Assembly: GCF_950295315.1 (NCBI RefSeq)
Contig: NC_080170.1
Location: 96,307,477 to 96,371,476 of the forward strand
Origin: Erinaceus europaeus
Lineage: Eukaryota > Chordata > Mammalia > Eulipotyphla > Erinaceidae
Length of the DNA: 64,000 bases
Reading direction: 5' to 3'
Part shown: positions 20,801 through 30,795 of the stretch, piece by piece
Layout: each line of letters begins with the position of its first letter
Numbering within the stretch: the first letter of the stretch is position 1
The notes under the pieces: model-generated
The model's database searches: none
The model's input: only the letters and a program-made list of their open reading frames with translations
What the model was told of the DNA's origin: nothing
Program-made: the position numbers and the translations under genes

Positions 20801-20804
20801 TGTG

Positions 20805-21010
20805 TGGACTTCAGTCTCAGTTTCCTTATTTCGCAGGAGAATATTGGTTAACATTACAAACAGCATTGACAGACTAAATTTAAATGTCAAACTTGCCATT
20901 GAGAACTTAAATAACTTGAAAACACTATTTAACTTTCCCTATTGTTGTTAGTGTTTGATTCTTTGAGTATAAATGGACTTCAAGCTCAAAGGGATGCTAT
21001 GAGCAATACA
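20805..21010 (+). mobile_element. Ancient MIR-like fragment
   Basis: 'acttcagtctcagtttccttatttcgcagg' resembles the MIR 'CCTCAGTTTCCTCATCTG' core, repeated in a weaker form near 20930. A low-confidence family call. Confidence 0.3.
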
Positions 21011-22100
21011 TTTCTAGTATAAGATTTAGAGCTGTGCTAGTTATTGCTACACATTAAATAAAGCTAGTGTTCAATTAATTCTCAAAAGCAGAAATCTATA
21101 ATATATTCCCTTAGATAAAAAATGGCAAGAGACATATGAGCTTAGCAGGTCCAAGGCTGGAAAAGTCTGGAAGTTTAAGAGTACCTGACTATTCTGGTAA
21201 TAGGTTAAGGAGAAACCTTGCATAGGAGAACATCTTGTTTTCCCTGTTATTTTAGACAATGGTGGAATGAAGTAGTCATGTCCTATGATCATAAGAGGAT
21301 TTAATTTTTCTTGAGTCACTTGATGGAGAGTTAAATCAACAAGTAGTCTGGAGTAAAATGGCCAAAAATATGGTGGTAGAGAATACTCATAGAAGACTAT
21401 AGTAGATGTTACTTGACTCTAGGAAACAACCTTATTCCAGGGCAAGGAGTGGGATGTGACTGAGGGTGGAGTGGTAAACTTAGAATAAATTTCAGCTTTG
21501 AGTAGCAGATGTGCACACCTGTCACCATCAAAGAGGAAATAAAAATCAGCCACAGCCCCCCTTTGTATCACTGAAGTAATTTCCAAGTTTGGTCAAAACT
21601 GAGAGTTTTTCATCAAAGAATGACATTTTAGTGATTGAAATTATATATAATTTACATCTTTTTATTATTAATGTCTGCTAGCTCGTTTTCCTTTCTGTCC
21701 TACGTCAGTCATGTTTTCACCAGCATGATTCAACAAAATTTCTTCTTTTCAAGGTCACAGGTGACTTCCAAATAGTCACAAATTCAAGCAGCACATAACA
21801 CAAACAGCCTTCCTCTGTGCATTTTCTTCATTGGTCTTCAAAAATCCCTTTGAGTTTCCTTCTTACAATACCAGCCCACTCTCTGTAGATTTCTCATACC
21901 TCTAATTCCCCTTACTTTAAATTCTGAAATGCATCTTGCTCTTTATTTATTTTTAGAAGTTTATCCAATTCCACAATTTTAAATATAATCTATAGCTTAT
22001 TATTATTAAGTCCTACACTAGCTAAGACACTCATCTGAAATATACATATATGTCCAACTTTTCACTTGAATGTTCACTGGCTTCTCAGATTTAACATGGA
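21011..22100. other. Unique DNA, nothing recognised
   Basis: Contains no repeat or gene that I can name. Confidence 0.4.
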
Positions 22101-22105
22101 TAAAA

Positions 22106-22115
22106 CTTTACTCAC
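22106..22115. repeat. Target-site copy 1 of a tandem double SINE insertion
   Basis: CTTTACTCAC here recurs at 22385-22394 (between two SINEs) and 22677-22686 (after the second). Confidence 0.8.
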
Positions 22116-22384
22116 GGGCGGTCGCGCAGTGGGCTAAGTGCAGGTGGCACAAAGCACAAGGACTGGCATAAGGAACCCGGTTCGAGCCCCCGGCTCCCCA
22201 CCTGCAGGGGAGTCTCTTCACAGGCGGTGAAGCAGGTCTGCAGGTGTCTGTCTTTCTCTCGCCCTCTCTGTCTTCCCCTCCTCTTTCCATTTCTCTCTGT
22301 CCTATCCAACAATGATGACAACAATAATAACTACAACAAGGGCAATAAAAGGGAATAAATAAAATAAATATTTAAAAAAAAAAC
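22116..22384 (+). mobile_element. ERI-like SINE, young copy (first of tandem pair)
   Basis: Near-complete head (gggcggtcgcgcagtgggctaagtgcaggtggc), intact B box (ggttcgagcc), the CACCTGCAGGGGAGTC block, CT-rich block and AAT/CAA tail. Flanked by CTTTACTCAC. Confidence 0.88.
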
Positions 22385-22394
22385 CTTTACTCAC

Positions 22395-22676
22395 ATGAGT
22401 CCAGGGGTAGTGCAGTGGGATAAGCAGATATGGCGCAAAGCGCAAGGACCAGCGTAAGGATCCCAGTTCAACCCCCTTGCTCCCCACCTGCAAGGGGAGT
22501 CACTTCCCAGGCAGTGAAGCAGGTCTGCAGGTATCTATCTTTCTTTCCCACTATCTGTTTTCCCCTCCTTTCTCCATTTCTCTCTGTCCTATTCAACAAC
22601 AATGGCATCAATTACAACAGTGACAAAAAACAAGGGCAACAAAAGGGAAAATAAATATAAAAATAATTAAAAACGA
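22395..22676 (+). mobile_element. ERI-like SINE (second of tandem pair)
   Basis: Head (atgagtccaggggtagtgcagtgggataag), B box (gttcaaccc), CT-rich block and A-rich tail, flanked by the same 10-bp target sequence as its neighbour. Confidence 0.87.
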
Positions 22677-22689
22677 CTTTACTCACTTT

Positions 22690-22978
22690 TCTCCTGTCCA
22701 CTAAATCTATTTCTATCTCTGTCTTTTTCTATCTTAATACATAATAGCTACAGCTTTCCACTTGTTGGGGTCAGAAAACTTTGAAACTTTTTTCTCTAAT
22801 GTATTGTCCAATTCACTAGAAAATTATGTTGGTAGTACATGCAAGTAATATCTAGAATCTATTAAGTCCCAATACTCTCATCACTAGCATAATCCTCAAA
22901 GTAATTGTGCTTTCTTGTCTTCAATTATTTAAAACTTGGTTTCTTTGTTTCAATTATTACCTCCTACAGCCTGCTTTT
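22690..22978. other. Unique DNA, nothing recognised
   Basis: No supportable feature. Confidence 0.35.
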
Positions 22979-23000
22979 TTTTCCCAATTTTTTATTTATA

Positions 23001-23014
23001 AAAAGGAAACATTG
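23001..23014. repeat. Left target-site duplication of the SINE at 23015
   Basis: AAAAGGAAACATTG recurs at 23294-23307 on the other side of the SINE. Confidence 0.9.
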
Positions 23015-23293
23015 GGGGAGTCGGGCTATAGCGCAGCGGGTTAAGCGCAGGTGGCGCAAAGCACAAGGACTGGCATAGGATCCCGGTTCGAACCCCGGCT
23101 CCCCACCTGCAGGGGAGTCGCTTCACAGTCGGTGAAGCAGATCTGCAGGTGTCTATCTTTCTCTCCTCCTCTCTGTCTTCCCCTCCTCTCTCCATTTCTC
23201 TCTGTCCTATCCAACAACGACAACAACAATAATAACTACAACAATAAAACAACAAGGGCAACAAAAGAGAATAAATAAATAAAATAAATAAAA
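23015..23293 (+). mobile_element. ERI-like SINE, youngest-looking full copy
   Basis: Starts ggggagtcgggctatagcgcag, with A box region tagcgcagcgggttaagc and B box ggttcgaacc intact, ACCTGCAGGGGAGTCGCTTCACAG, CT-rich block and a long CAA/AAT tail. Perfect 14-bp flanking duplication (23001-23014, 23294-23307). A good reference copy for this family in the window. Confidence 0.92.
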
Positions 23294-23414
23294 AAAAGGA
23301 AACATTGACTAAACCATAGGATAAGAGGGGTACAACTTTGCACAGTTCCCACCATCAGAACTCTGTATCCCATCCCCTCCCTGATAGCTTTCCTATTCTT
23401 TAACCCTCTGGGAG

Positions 23415-23786
23415 TGCCCCGACCAGCAGGGCGGTGAACAGGGGCTAGGAACCCAATGAAACCTGAAATGATAGGGACAAGAGACGCGAAGAACGAGAGC
23501 AAGTCAAGTTTCTGATCAAGCTCTAAATTTTATTGAGAATACAGGCATTATAAGGCTTTGGGGAAGGAGAGGGAATGCTGGAGGAGGGGAAGGGGGAGCA
23601 AACTTCAAAGAGGAATGTTCCTTGCAACAAATGGCAGGAACCAAACTGTGTGTTGACTCACTTGATTACTGATAAATGGTTTACCTAAGGGGAAATGGCC
23701 TGCCCAGGGGGTAATTAACATTTGTCTTGAGGGGTTCCGTTGTCTCAAAGCTTATCATCTATAAAGCAGAGAAATGGCTCCTGGCA
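23415..23786 (-). repeat. ERV-B 3' LTR
   Basis: 372 bp, with the same TATA-like and AATAAA positions as the 5' copy, ending TGCC at the interior. Adjacent flank carries the TGGGAG duplication. Confidence 0.93.
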
Positions 23787-23802
23787 TATCCTCCCTTTGT
23801 TA
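23787..23802 (-). other. ERV-B polypurine tract
   Basis: On the minus strand AACAAAGGGAGGATA abuts the 3' LTR, matching the position and purine content of a plus-strand primer. Confidence 0.75.
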
Positions 23803-24160
23803 TAATTTTAAAATTGAGGCAGGCAATGTGGGTGAGGAGCAGAGACCCTGACAGCAGGTTTGGTGGGCTTAACCAGAGGAGGGAAGTATTGACCTGAATC
23901 CTCCCACGGGATGGGTGCAAAAACCAACCTTCCCGCATCTTATAAGGCTCTTGGTGTCTTTTTGGGGAGGGGAGGCAGAGCCACAGTTTCTAGGGAAACA
24001 ATTTTTGTTGCTGACACCAACCTCCATGCAAATCAGGTTTGCTTCACGGGGGACTCAGAGGCGGACAATAGGGTCCTCCCCCTGCAGTGCTTTGCCTTAC
24101 ACCCCTTACTGGTGTCCTTGCCCTGCCAAGGTTGGATGTCTCGATGCATAATTCTGAGTT

Positions 24161-24671
24161 TTATGCCATCCGAAAAGGGGGTCTGTCATCCTCAGGTTCA
24201 GCCAGGCCTCTGTCAGCCAAATCAAGTCTGTGATAATGAATTTGCAAAGGTTTTAATGCCAAGGAGTCAATCTGCTGTTTTATAAAATCAGTAATCTTAT
24301 TAAAAATAAAGGGCCTTAAGGTAACCATTAACAAAAGACTAATAAGGTTCTCATAAGGGGCTCTGTAGTGACTCAAGACTATTTGTGGTGGAGTCTATAA
24401 CCTGTTGTGATCTGTCAAAAAATTCATGGGATGAATATATATAGTGTCCTAGCATGCCACCAGCAAGTCTAAGGGAAGCAGTCAGTGGATGTGATGTCCA
24501 GGGGAAGAAACACAGCACGTCTGGTCTTCTGGTCAGCACCAACTGATGAAATTTTCTTCTTCTGGTCAGCTGTGGAACAAGCAAAACTAGGAGGCAAGGA
24601 CCAGGTAGAGAAGAATTAACATGAAAATATAGGATGGTGTTTACCAAAACACAGAGGATGTGCATACACAT
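24161..24671 (-). pseudogene. ERV-B Env transmembrane-tail-like remnant
   Basis: Two overlapping minus-strand frames. The one ending at 24161 carries a hydrophobic segment (LISLLLMVTLRPFIFNKI) followed by a basic, helical cytoplasmic-tail-like end (DFIKQQIDSLALKPLQIHY). That arrangement resembles the anchor and tail of the gamma-type envelopes carried by type D simian retroviruses and some gammaretroviruses (family knowledge, no alignment run). The other frame (24671-24351) may hold a further decayed part. No surface subunit or CX6CC motif was found. It could also be chance similarity. Confidence 0.45.
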
Positions 24672-24699
24672 TAGAAGTCAAGGTGAGGTTCCTTGAACA

Positions 24700-27368
24700 T
24701 CAAGGAACATTTTGAGAAAAGTGAGCAGTCAATAAGCATGCAAAGATGAAGTCAGCAGTGGTAGGTCAGCAGAAAGAGAAGACTTGGATAAGCTGGTGAG
24801 GTTAGCTGGACTATATACTGCCATGGCGTCCTTTGTGGTAAGGACTTGCCAACAGGGACTCTGTGGATTTTGCAAGAGCAATGTCATCCACCATAATAAA
24901 AGGAAAACAAACATGGACATCCAGTGTTGAAAAAAGAGAAAAAGGAAATATGTCTCTGTGACTGGAAAAGTGGGTGGCTTTGTCAATGAGATATAATAAA
25001 TGGACAATTCAAATTTTTGTAAATATTAAAAAGATTTAGTATGTTACTTCATTGACACTTTAGCCAACTGAATACTGGAGGGTGCATTACCCTTTTTTTT
25101 TATTATTAATTAAGCTTAAGGGTTTTAGTTTTTCTTGTTTGAGCTGTAGCCCACATAAATTTAGAAAAAATATCAACTGAGAGAAAAAGTTTTTTTTTTT
25201 TTTTTTTTTGTTTACTAAACATGGGCAGGTGAATTACATCAATCTGTCAGAGAGCATTGGCTTTCATCAATGGAGATGAATCTTAAAAGTCTGAATAGCA
25301 AGATCTTAATTAAATAATGCAGGAGCCAGTAAAGTGCTCTCACTATGGCAGGTCAAGTGTTAAAATTTTAAGAGGCTTGTTAAAAAAATGAGAAAAATTT
25401 TAGGATATGAGTGACTTTAGGAGTCATCACACACCCATAAATAAAAATTAAAAATGTTTAGTTTTAAATCTTACCATATGAGCAGTCAGTTCTTCATGTG
25501 CAGATGTACCTATAATTATTTACTTAGGGAGAGAACTTGTACCAAGTTAATTGATGATCTAATGGTTAGAGTTGACTTTTTTTTTTTTCTATGATTTTAG
25601 AAGGCTCTTCATTAGCATATACCAATATGTTATAGAAAGTCAATACCTAATGTGTTGACATGATAAAATATTTACCATTTTTTAGCATTATTTTAAACTG
25701 ATTAGACAGTTTAAGTACACTATTATACCTTTAGTTTACTAAGATCTTTACTCATCACAAGGCTATCATGAGTAAGCATAGATATAAAACTCTTAATAGA
25801 TTTTGTTCCTTAGAACTCTAATATGGCAACTTAAAAGGCTAAAATAAAACCTCATAGTTTAAATATTAAAATATTAATTTTGTTAAATCAGGACTTGCCA
25901 AAACAAATCTTCTATCAGACCAAAAACACAATGTATTACCTTAATTTGTCAAGAATAAACCTCAGGCAGTGTCTTAAAACAAACCAGATAATTTTTAAAA
26001 GCAGAAAGATATAAAGAGGAAAACCAGCGCAAGAGCCTCTGGCATGTAAATAATTAACATAACTATTGTGTTATCTTTTACTAACCCAAGCCAGTTTTGC
26101 CTGTTTAGTTGAGAAAGTATTTTAAAAGCTTTTTTTTTTTTTTTGAAATCACTTAAACAATTTTGAGTAAAATGTTAAACTTTGTTTGTTAAGGACCTTT
26201 GTTTATCACAAAGCTATCACACCCTTAGGGCAGTTATGAATAAGGATGGGTACACAACTTAATTGATCTTTCACTTTGATTTGGATAGGTAACTTAAAAA
26301 GCTAACATAAACCTTATAGCTGAAATGTTAAAATAAATTTTTACTGTTAACATTTCTTTTAGATGACCATTTTACACTAAATAATTTTGTTGAATCACAT
26401 CTGTTGAATAAAAATTTATCAGGCCAGGAATAGCACGTTTAACCCTTTATTTCCTGGCAAGGCCACTGCTCTACACTGACTGGGTTATTAGAAAGTCAGT
26501 TCAAGGATGGAATTAAATTAACAAACAGTGGCAGTTGATATTGAGGTGCTGGTAATATCTACAATTTTCACAAGAGTGAGAGAGACTACAGAGGCATTTT
26601 ACCATGCATAGATATCTCAGAAAATCTTTTTAACTAATGAATTGATGCTGATATTAGCTATCAGAAGGACGAAACTGTCCTATATTTTACTCTGGTAAAG
26701 GTGTGCCAACTCTATGAGTCTGGATCTTTAAAACCACATTTAGCTTAACTAAATCTTATTTAAAACTTAAAACAAACTTTAGTTACTTAGGGGTTAACAC
26801 ACATTAATGAAAACAAGGTTAGCACAGACTTAAAACATACATTCTTGGTGAAAGGAAAATTTTCCCTTTGAAAAACCGCTTTTGGTTTTTGGATTCCTAA
26901 CTCACAGACTCGCTACCCCCCCCCCAAGGAGGGGCCTTTGTGGCTTAGGGGAATGATTGACTGACTGAATTTGCCAATCTGTGGAGCAGGGGCTCTGTGC
27001 CATGATTGGCTGCGAGGGCGGAACAGGCGGGCTTAGTTTACAGCCGCTGCCCAGAGAAAAATCTTTGAAATTTTTTTTTTTCTGGACTAAGGTACATTTT
27101 ACAATTTTAAAGAAAGTGGTCTAATCAGTATTATTGGCCAAGTCAAGGACCGGAGCACAAAACGGAGGGGCGGTGGTGTAGGGAGGCAGTCTGGACAAGG
27201 AAGAGCGTAGGGGTTAGGGCTAGCCAGTTTGAGCCTGGCTCCGAGTAACAGGGAAAGCCAAAACCGGGTTTGATTTGGATGGTTTAGTTTTAGTTTTAGT
27301 TTTAAGGATTGGGTTTTTTGGTGAGGCTAAAAATGTAAGTTCTTCTGTAACTGCAGCTATTTCTTTCA
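24700..27368 (-). other. ERV-B AT-rich non-coding interior
   Basis: Roughly 2.7 kb with many stops in all frames where gag-pol-env would normally lie. It contains poly(T) runs (25190-25210, 26130-26144) and a diverged internal direct repeat: 25739-25890 and 26189-26345 share 'tcacaa(a/g)gctatca', 'caacttaaaaggcta(a)' and following A/T blocks. A segment near 26035-26075 (ggcatgtaaataattaacataactattgtgttat) resembles ERV-C at 40342-40375. Confidence 0.6.
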
Positions 27369-28199
27369 TTAATTGAAGCAGCTCTCTCCGGTCAGCAAGG
27401 ACCTTGCGGAGAGTGGAAATTCCTGTAAGGGCTCCTGAGCGTGCCCACCTGACAGAGGGATTGTCAAGGAGAGGGTCAGGCTGGAGAGCAGGGGCACGGA
27501 TATAGGGAGGGGGATTAAAGGGAGGAGGATACCAATCAGGATTGTGATATTTGACAGCCTCTTTTCTAGCAAAGCCTCATCCTCTGCGGGAAGTGCTTCA
27601 GGAGAGGGGGGGTTTTGTGGGAGGTTTTGTAAAACTGGATAGAGGAGGGGGAAAGAATGCTGGGTTTCATTTTCATGTGAATTAGCAATAGGAGGGTCAA
27701 TAAAGGGAACTTTAGTAAGTGAGGAGGGACTTGTAGGGAGGGAAACAGGGCTTTTACTTTCATCTGGTGCTGGGAGGCTTTTATTTTGACTGGGTACTGG
27801 GGGATCAAGATCAATAACCACAGAAGGGCATGGAGATGGGGTCTTTGTCCTGGACGGTGGACGAGAAAGTTGCCGGAGGACCTTTTCACCCTCTGTAATA
27901 AGGTTTTTAATATCAGGGTGATTATTATAGATTTTTAAGATATCATTAATTAAATTCCAGTAACAAAAGGCAGAAACAGGTACACGTTCAGGACCAAAAG
28001 ATTGATAGTGATCATTAAGACAGTCACCAATTCTCCTCCAGCGTTTCTCATCTATAGTGCCTTCCTGGGGGAACCAGGGGCAAATATTTTTAATATAATC
28101 TAAAAACTTCTTTAATTCTTTCTTTTTTTTAACCCTATTTCTTCGTGTCTTGAGTGACTCCTTGAGTCCTTTAATGAATAAATAGTTTGCTGAATTCAT
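27369..28199 (-). pseudogene. ERV-B Gag N-terminus, matrix (p10-like) domain, truncated
   Basis: A 276-codon frame. Residues about 6-100 carry a betaretroviral matrix signature: basic KSLKTRR-N-RVKKKK-like stretch, then CPWFPQEGT at residues 40-48, RWRRIGDCLN, and a tryptophan-containing helix near residues 85-90 (FCYWNLINDILK). In class II elements this domain directs Gag to membranes or to intracellular assembly sites. After it comes a proline/serine-rich linker (about 105-200) and a hydrophobic stretch (about 220-245) that is not Gag-like. Capsid, nucleocapsid and zinc knuckles are absent, against the usual 500 or more residues. It starts M-N-S, so it lacks the Gly2 used for myristoylation. 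Start chosen as the first ATG after the primer site and leader. Confidence 0.75.
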
Positions 28200-28382
28200 G
28201 TCCCATGGTTTGCTTACCTCAGCCGCTGTGACACTCTTCCCCAGATGCGACTCACGGGCGGGTATTTCCGTGGCGATCTCTGCGAGTCTTTGCGTTACCC
28301 CCCTCGGGCTGCGGTGACTCTGTGAATTCGGGTAGGCCTACCCCCTCGATCAGCGGAGTTTCTAGGTCCAGAAGGCTTCTTC

Positions 28383-28402
28383 GCCCCACGTTCCGGGCGC
28401 CA
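28383..28402 (-). other. ERV-B primer binding site, tRNA-Lys1,2-like
   Basis: On the minus strand TGGCGCCCGGAACGTGGGGC lies three bases from the LTR end. It equals the tRNA-Lys1,2 complement used by type D simian retroviruses except for two extra G residues in the middle (family knowledge). Confidence 0.75.
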
Positions 28403-28405
28403 GAA

Positions 28406-28777
28406 TGCCCCGACCAGCAGGGCGGTGAACAGGGGCTAGGAACCCAATGAAACCTGAAATGATAGGGACAAGAGACGCGAAGAACGAGAGCAAGTCAAGT
28501 TTCTGATCAAGCTCTAAATTTTATTGAGAATACAGGCATTATAAGGCTTTGGGGAAGGAGAGGGAATGCTGGAGGAGGGGAAGGGGGAGCAAACTTCAAA
28601 GAGGAATGTTCCTTGCAACAAATGGCAGGAACCAAACTGTGTGTTGACTCACTTGATTACTGATAAATGGTTTACCTAAGGGGAAATGGCCTGCCCAGGG
28701 GGTAATTAACATTTGTCTTGAGGGGTTCCGTTGTCTCAAAGCTTATCATCTATAAAGCAGAGAAATGGCTCCTGGCA
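28406..28777 (-). repeat. ERV-B 5' LTR
   Basis: 372 bp. Minus strand reads TGCCAGGAGCC...GGTCGGGGCA with a TATA-like CTTATAATG (28538-28545) and AATAAA signal (28519-28525) spaced closely, implying a very short R region. CATTTCT and a GATGATAAGC stretch lie in U3. Confidence 0.93.
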
Positions 28778-30795
28778 TGGGAGTATGGACCCAAAGTCAT
28801 TGTGGGATGCAGAAGGTGGAAGGTCTGGCTTTTGGAATTGCTTCCCCACTGAACATGGCGGTTGACAGGTCGATCCATACTCCCAGCCTGCCTCTCTTTT
28901 TCCCTAGTGCGGAAGAGCTCTGGGGAAGCAGAGCTCCAGGACACATTGGTGGGGTTGTCTGTCCAGGAAAGTCTGGTCAACATCATGCTAGCATCTGGAA
29001 CCTGGTGGCTGAAAAGAGAGTTAACATACAAAGCCAAACAAATTGTTGACCAGTCATGGACCTAAGGGCTGGAATAGTGCAGATGAAGAGTTGGGGGGTC
29101 CTTCATTTTGTAGATAGCTAGTTGGCATATTTTAGTTAAATTCCAAAGGGCCTGTGGCTATACTAGTTTTTTTGTTTGTTTGTTTGTTTGTTTAGTTTTT
29201 TCCTTTTTCTTTTTGCCGCTGAGCCTGAAATATGATATGCCAGTGGATCCAAGTTATTGTCTGGGGAGATGATGTCACGGCTAGAAAGAAAGCTGGATCA
29301 GGGAAGAGAGTAGCTCCCTAATATGGGAAAGAGGTATAAATATTGTTGATTTTAAACCCCATTGATTTGATGTGATATGGGACCCATAATAAGCTTAGTA
29401 GCCTTTGTGACCTCTGCATCCCTCTATATCTGAGCTCACATTCTATGGTCATGAGTAGGAACATTCCACACTGCCCCAATATTGACCCATGTTCCGCAGG
29501 TGTAGCATAGAGTATATTGTCCAGCCTCTCTCTGGAGGATGGAACATTCTCTACCATTGTTGATCCAAGTTGAGGACAAGGTCCTATGGGGGCCCACAAA
29601 GGGGTCTATTTTGTTGTTCCTGATACAAATGACCTGTAACAATGGAGAGAGGGATTTATTCGAGTTCTAGACCCATCAAGTCTGTTTGGGAATCTCAGCA
29701 CTCCCCATTTAGCGCCCCAGCTGATGGAATGGCCTGAAAGTGACTAAAGATTCATTGTTAAAATATGCCAGTTTCTTGCCCTTATTCAGCTTTTGCAGTC
29801 CTCGCTTTGCTAAGGTTAGCTTTGGAGTGAGTGAGAGAACTGTAATAGGAAGTAGGTGAGGAGGGTATCTAAGTCTACGTAGACACTATTTCACTATGAA
29901 CTTGAGACTAACTCACTAAAGACTATTGTGTATTTTTGCTTTCAGGTATATATTTTGCCCTAATTTATGGATACATGTGAACATATGCTGTATTTTAAGG
30001 GGCCTTTTCTACATATAGGTTTTGGGACTTTGTTAGGAAGTGAACCTCCTGGAATGGAATTAGAGAATACCATGAAAGAAAAGGTCTCACCCAAGTAATG
30101 AGGATGAAGGGTTGGCATTCCATGCCTGATGTCTACTGAAATGGTAGAAGCATACTGAGATGGTATTCATTGCATTGATTAGGTTTGGATCCAGGGATGC
30201 AGTATCATTTGGTATGACTTGTGAGAAGCATGCAGGAAAGTGAGCCCCACCCCAGAGGTTCCAGGACTGGGGAAATATAGGCTTATAGAGGAAGTGGGAG
30301 GTTTCTGCTGTCTTAGGGTTTAAGAAGACAATAGATAGTTATTGCTATAATCACATTGTTTGGCAATTGGGTTAACTTTGAAATATCCCTTTGTTAGGAT
30401 TTTCTGTATCATATACACCATCACCATATTTAATATCCTTTGACATTATCTGTATATAGCTATGCTACCAGTTGCTTCTGTTCTCCCTGGACTAAGCTTT
30501 TAAGAGAGTCAACATATCAAAGACTCAGCCTATGTATTACAGAGACTTAGTCTGTGCTTTAAAAAGTTTGAGACATTCAGTTTTTCCCCTCTCATATTAC
30601 TTAGTGATTTATATGACTACAAATTAATAGGAGTGTACATAAACACCATTCCCACCACCAAAAGACTGTGTCCCATCCGCCCTCTTCTTCCCCATGAAGC
30701 TGAACACTCACCCTGACCCTCAACTCAGGGTTTTTACTTAGTGATCTACTCCAAATTCAGTCAGATCCTGCTTTGAGTTTCTGTTTCTGTTATTC
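28778..30795 (-). mobile_element. L1 3' UTR (right part of the split L1)
   Basis: Continues the 23308-23414 sequence after ERV-B and is collinear with 49340-50335 for over 1 kb (tggaaggtctggcttttggaatt, agagagttaacatacaaagcc, gggactttgttaggaagtgaacc, ggtctcacccaagtaatgagg). Confidence 0.85.

Larger units (their letters stand above)
22979..23414 (-). mobile_element. L1 poly(A) end and distal 3' UTR (left part of the split L1)
   Basis: A plus-strand T-rich run (22979-22998) stands for the L1 poly(A) tail. The 3' UTR then reads from 23308 (accataggataagaggggtacaac) to 23414. It is interrupted by a SINE (23015-23293) and by ERV-B, and resumes at 28778. Confidence 0.75.
23415..28777 (-). mobile_element. 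ERV-B: class II provirus with LTRs that read as identical
   Basis: 5363 bp between perfect TGGGAG duplications (23409-23414 and 28778-28783). The two 372-bp LTRs showed no difference on base-by-base reading. Minus-strand order: 5' LTR (28777-28406), Lys-type primer site (28402-28383), leader, Gag matrix-like ORF (28199-27369), about 2.7 kb of AT-rich non-coding DNA, an Env-tail-like remnant (around 24671-24161), purine tract, 3' LTR (23786-23415). No protease, reverse transcriptase or integrase was recognised, so it is a non-autonomous derivative. Removing it restores an uninterrupted L1 3' UTR. Confidence 0.93.

Noticed and set aside
23787..24160. CTE-like motif pair in ERV-B between the Env-like remnant and the 3' LTR
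   Set aside because: Searched both strands by eye for AACCTAAGACAGG and GACGGGTAAG. Neither is present there or in ERV-C.
28750..29065. Short frames on both strands near 28.8-29.1 kb
   Set aside because: They lie in L1 3' UTR and recur in the same form at 49.4-49.7 kb, so they are repeat shadows.
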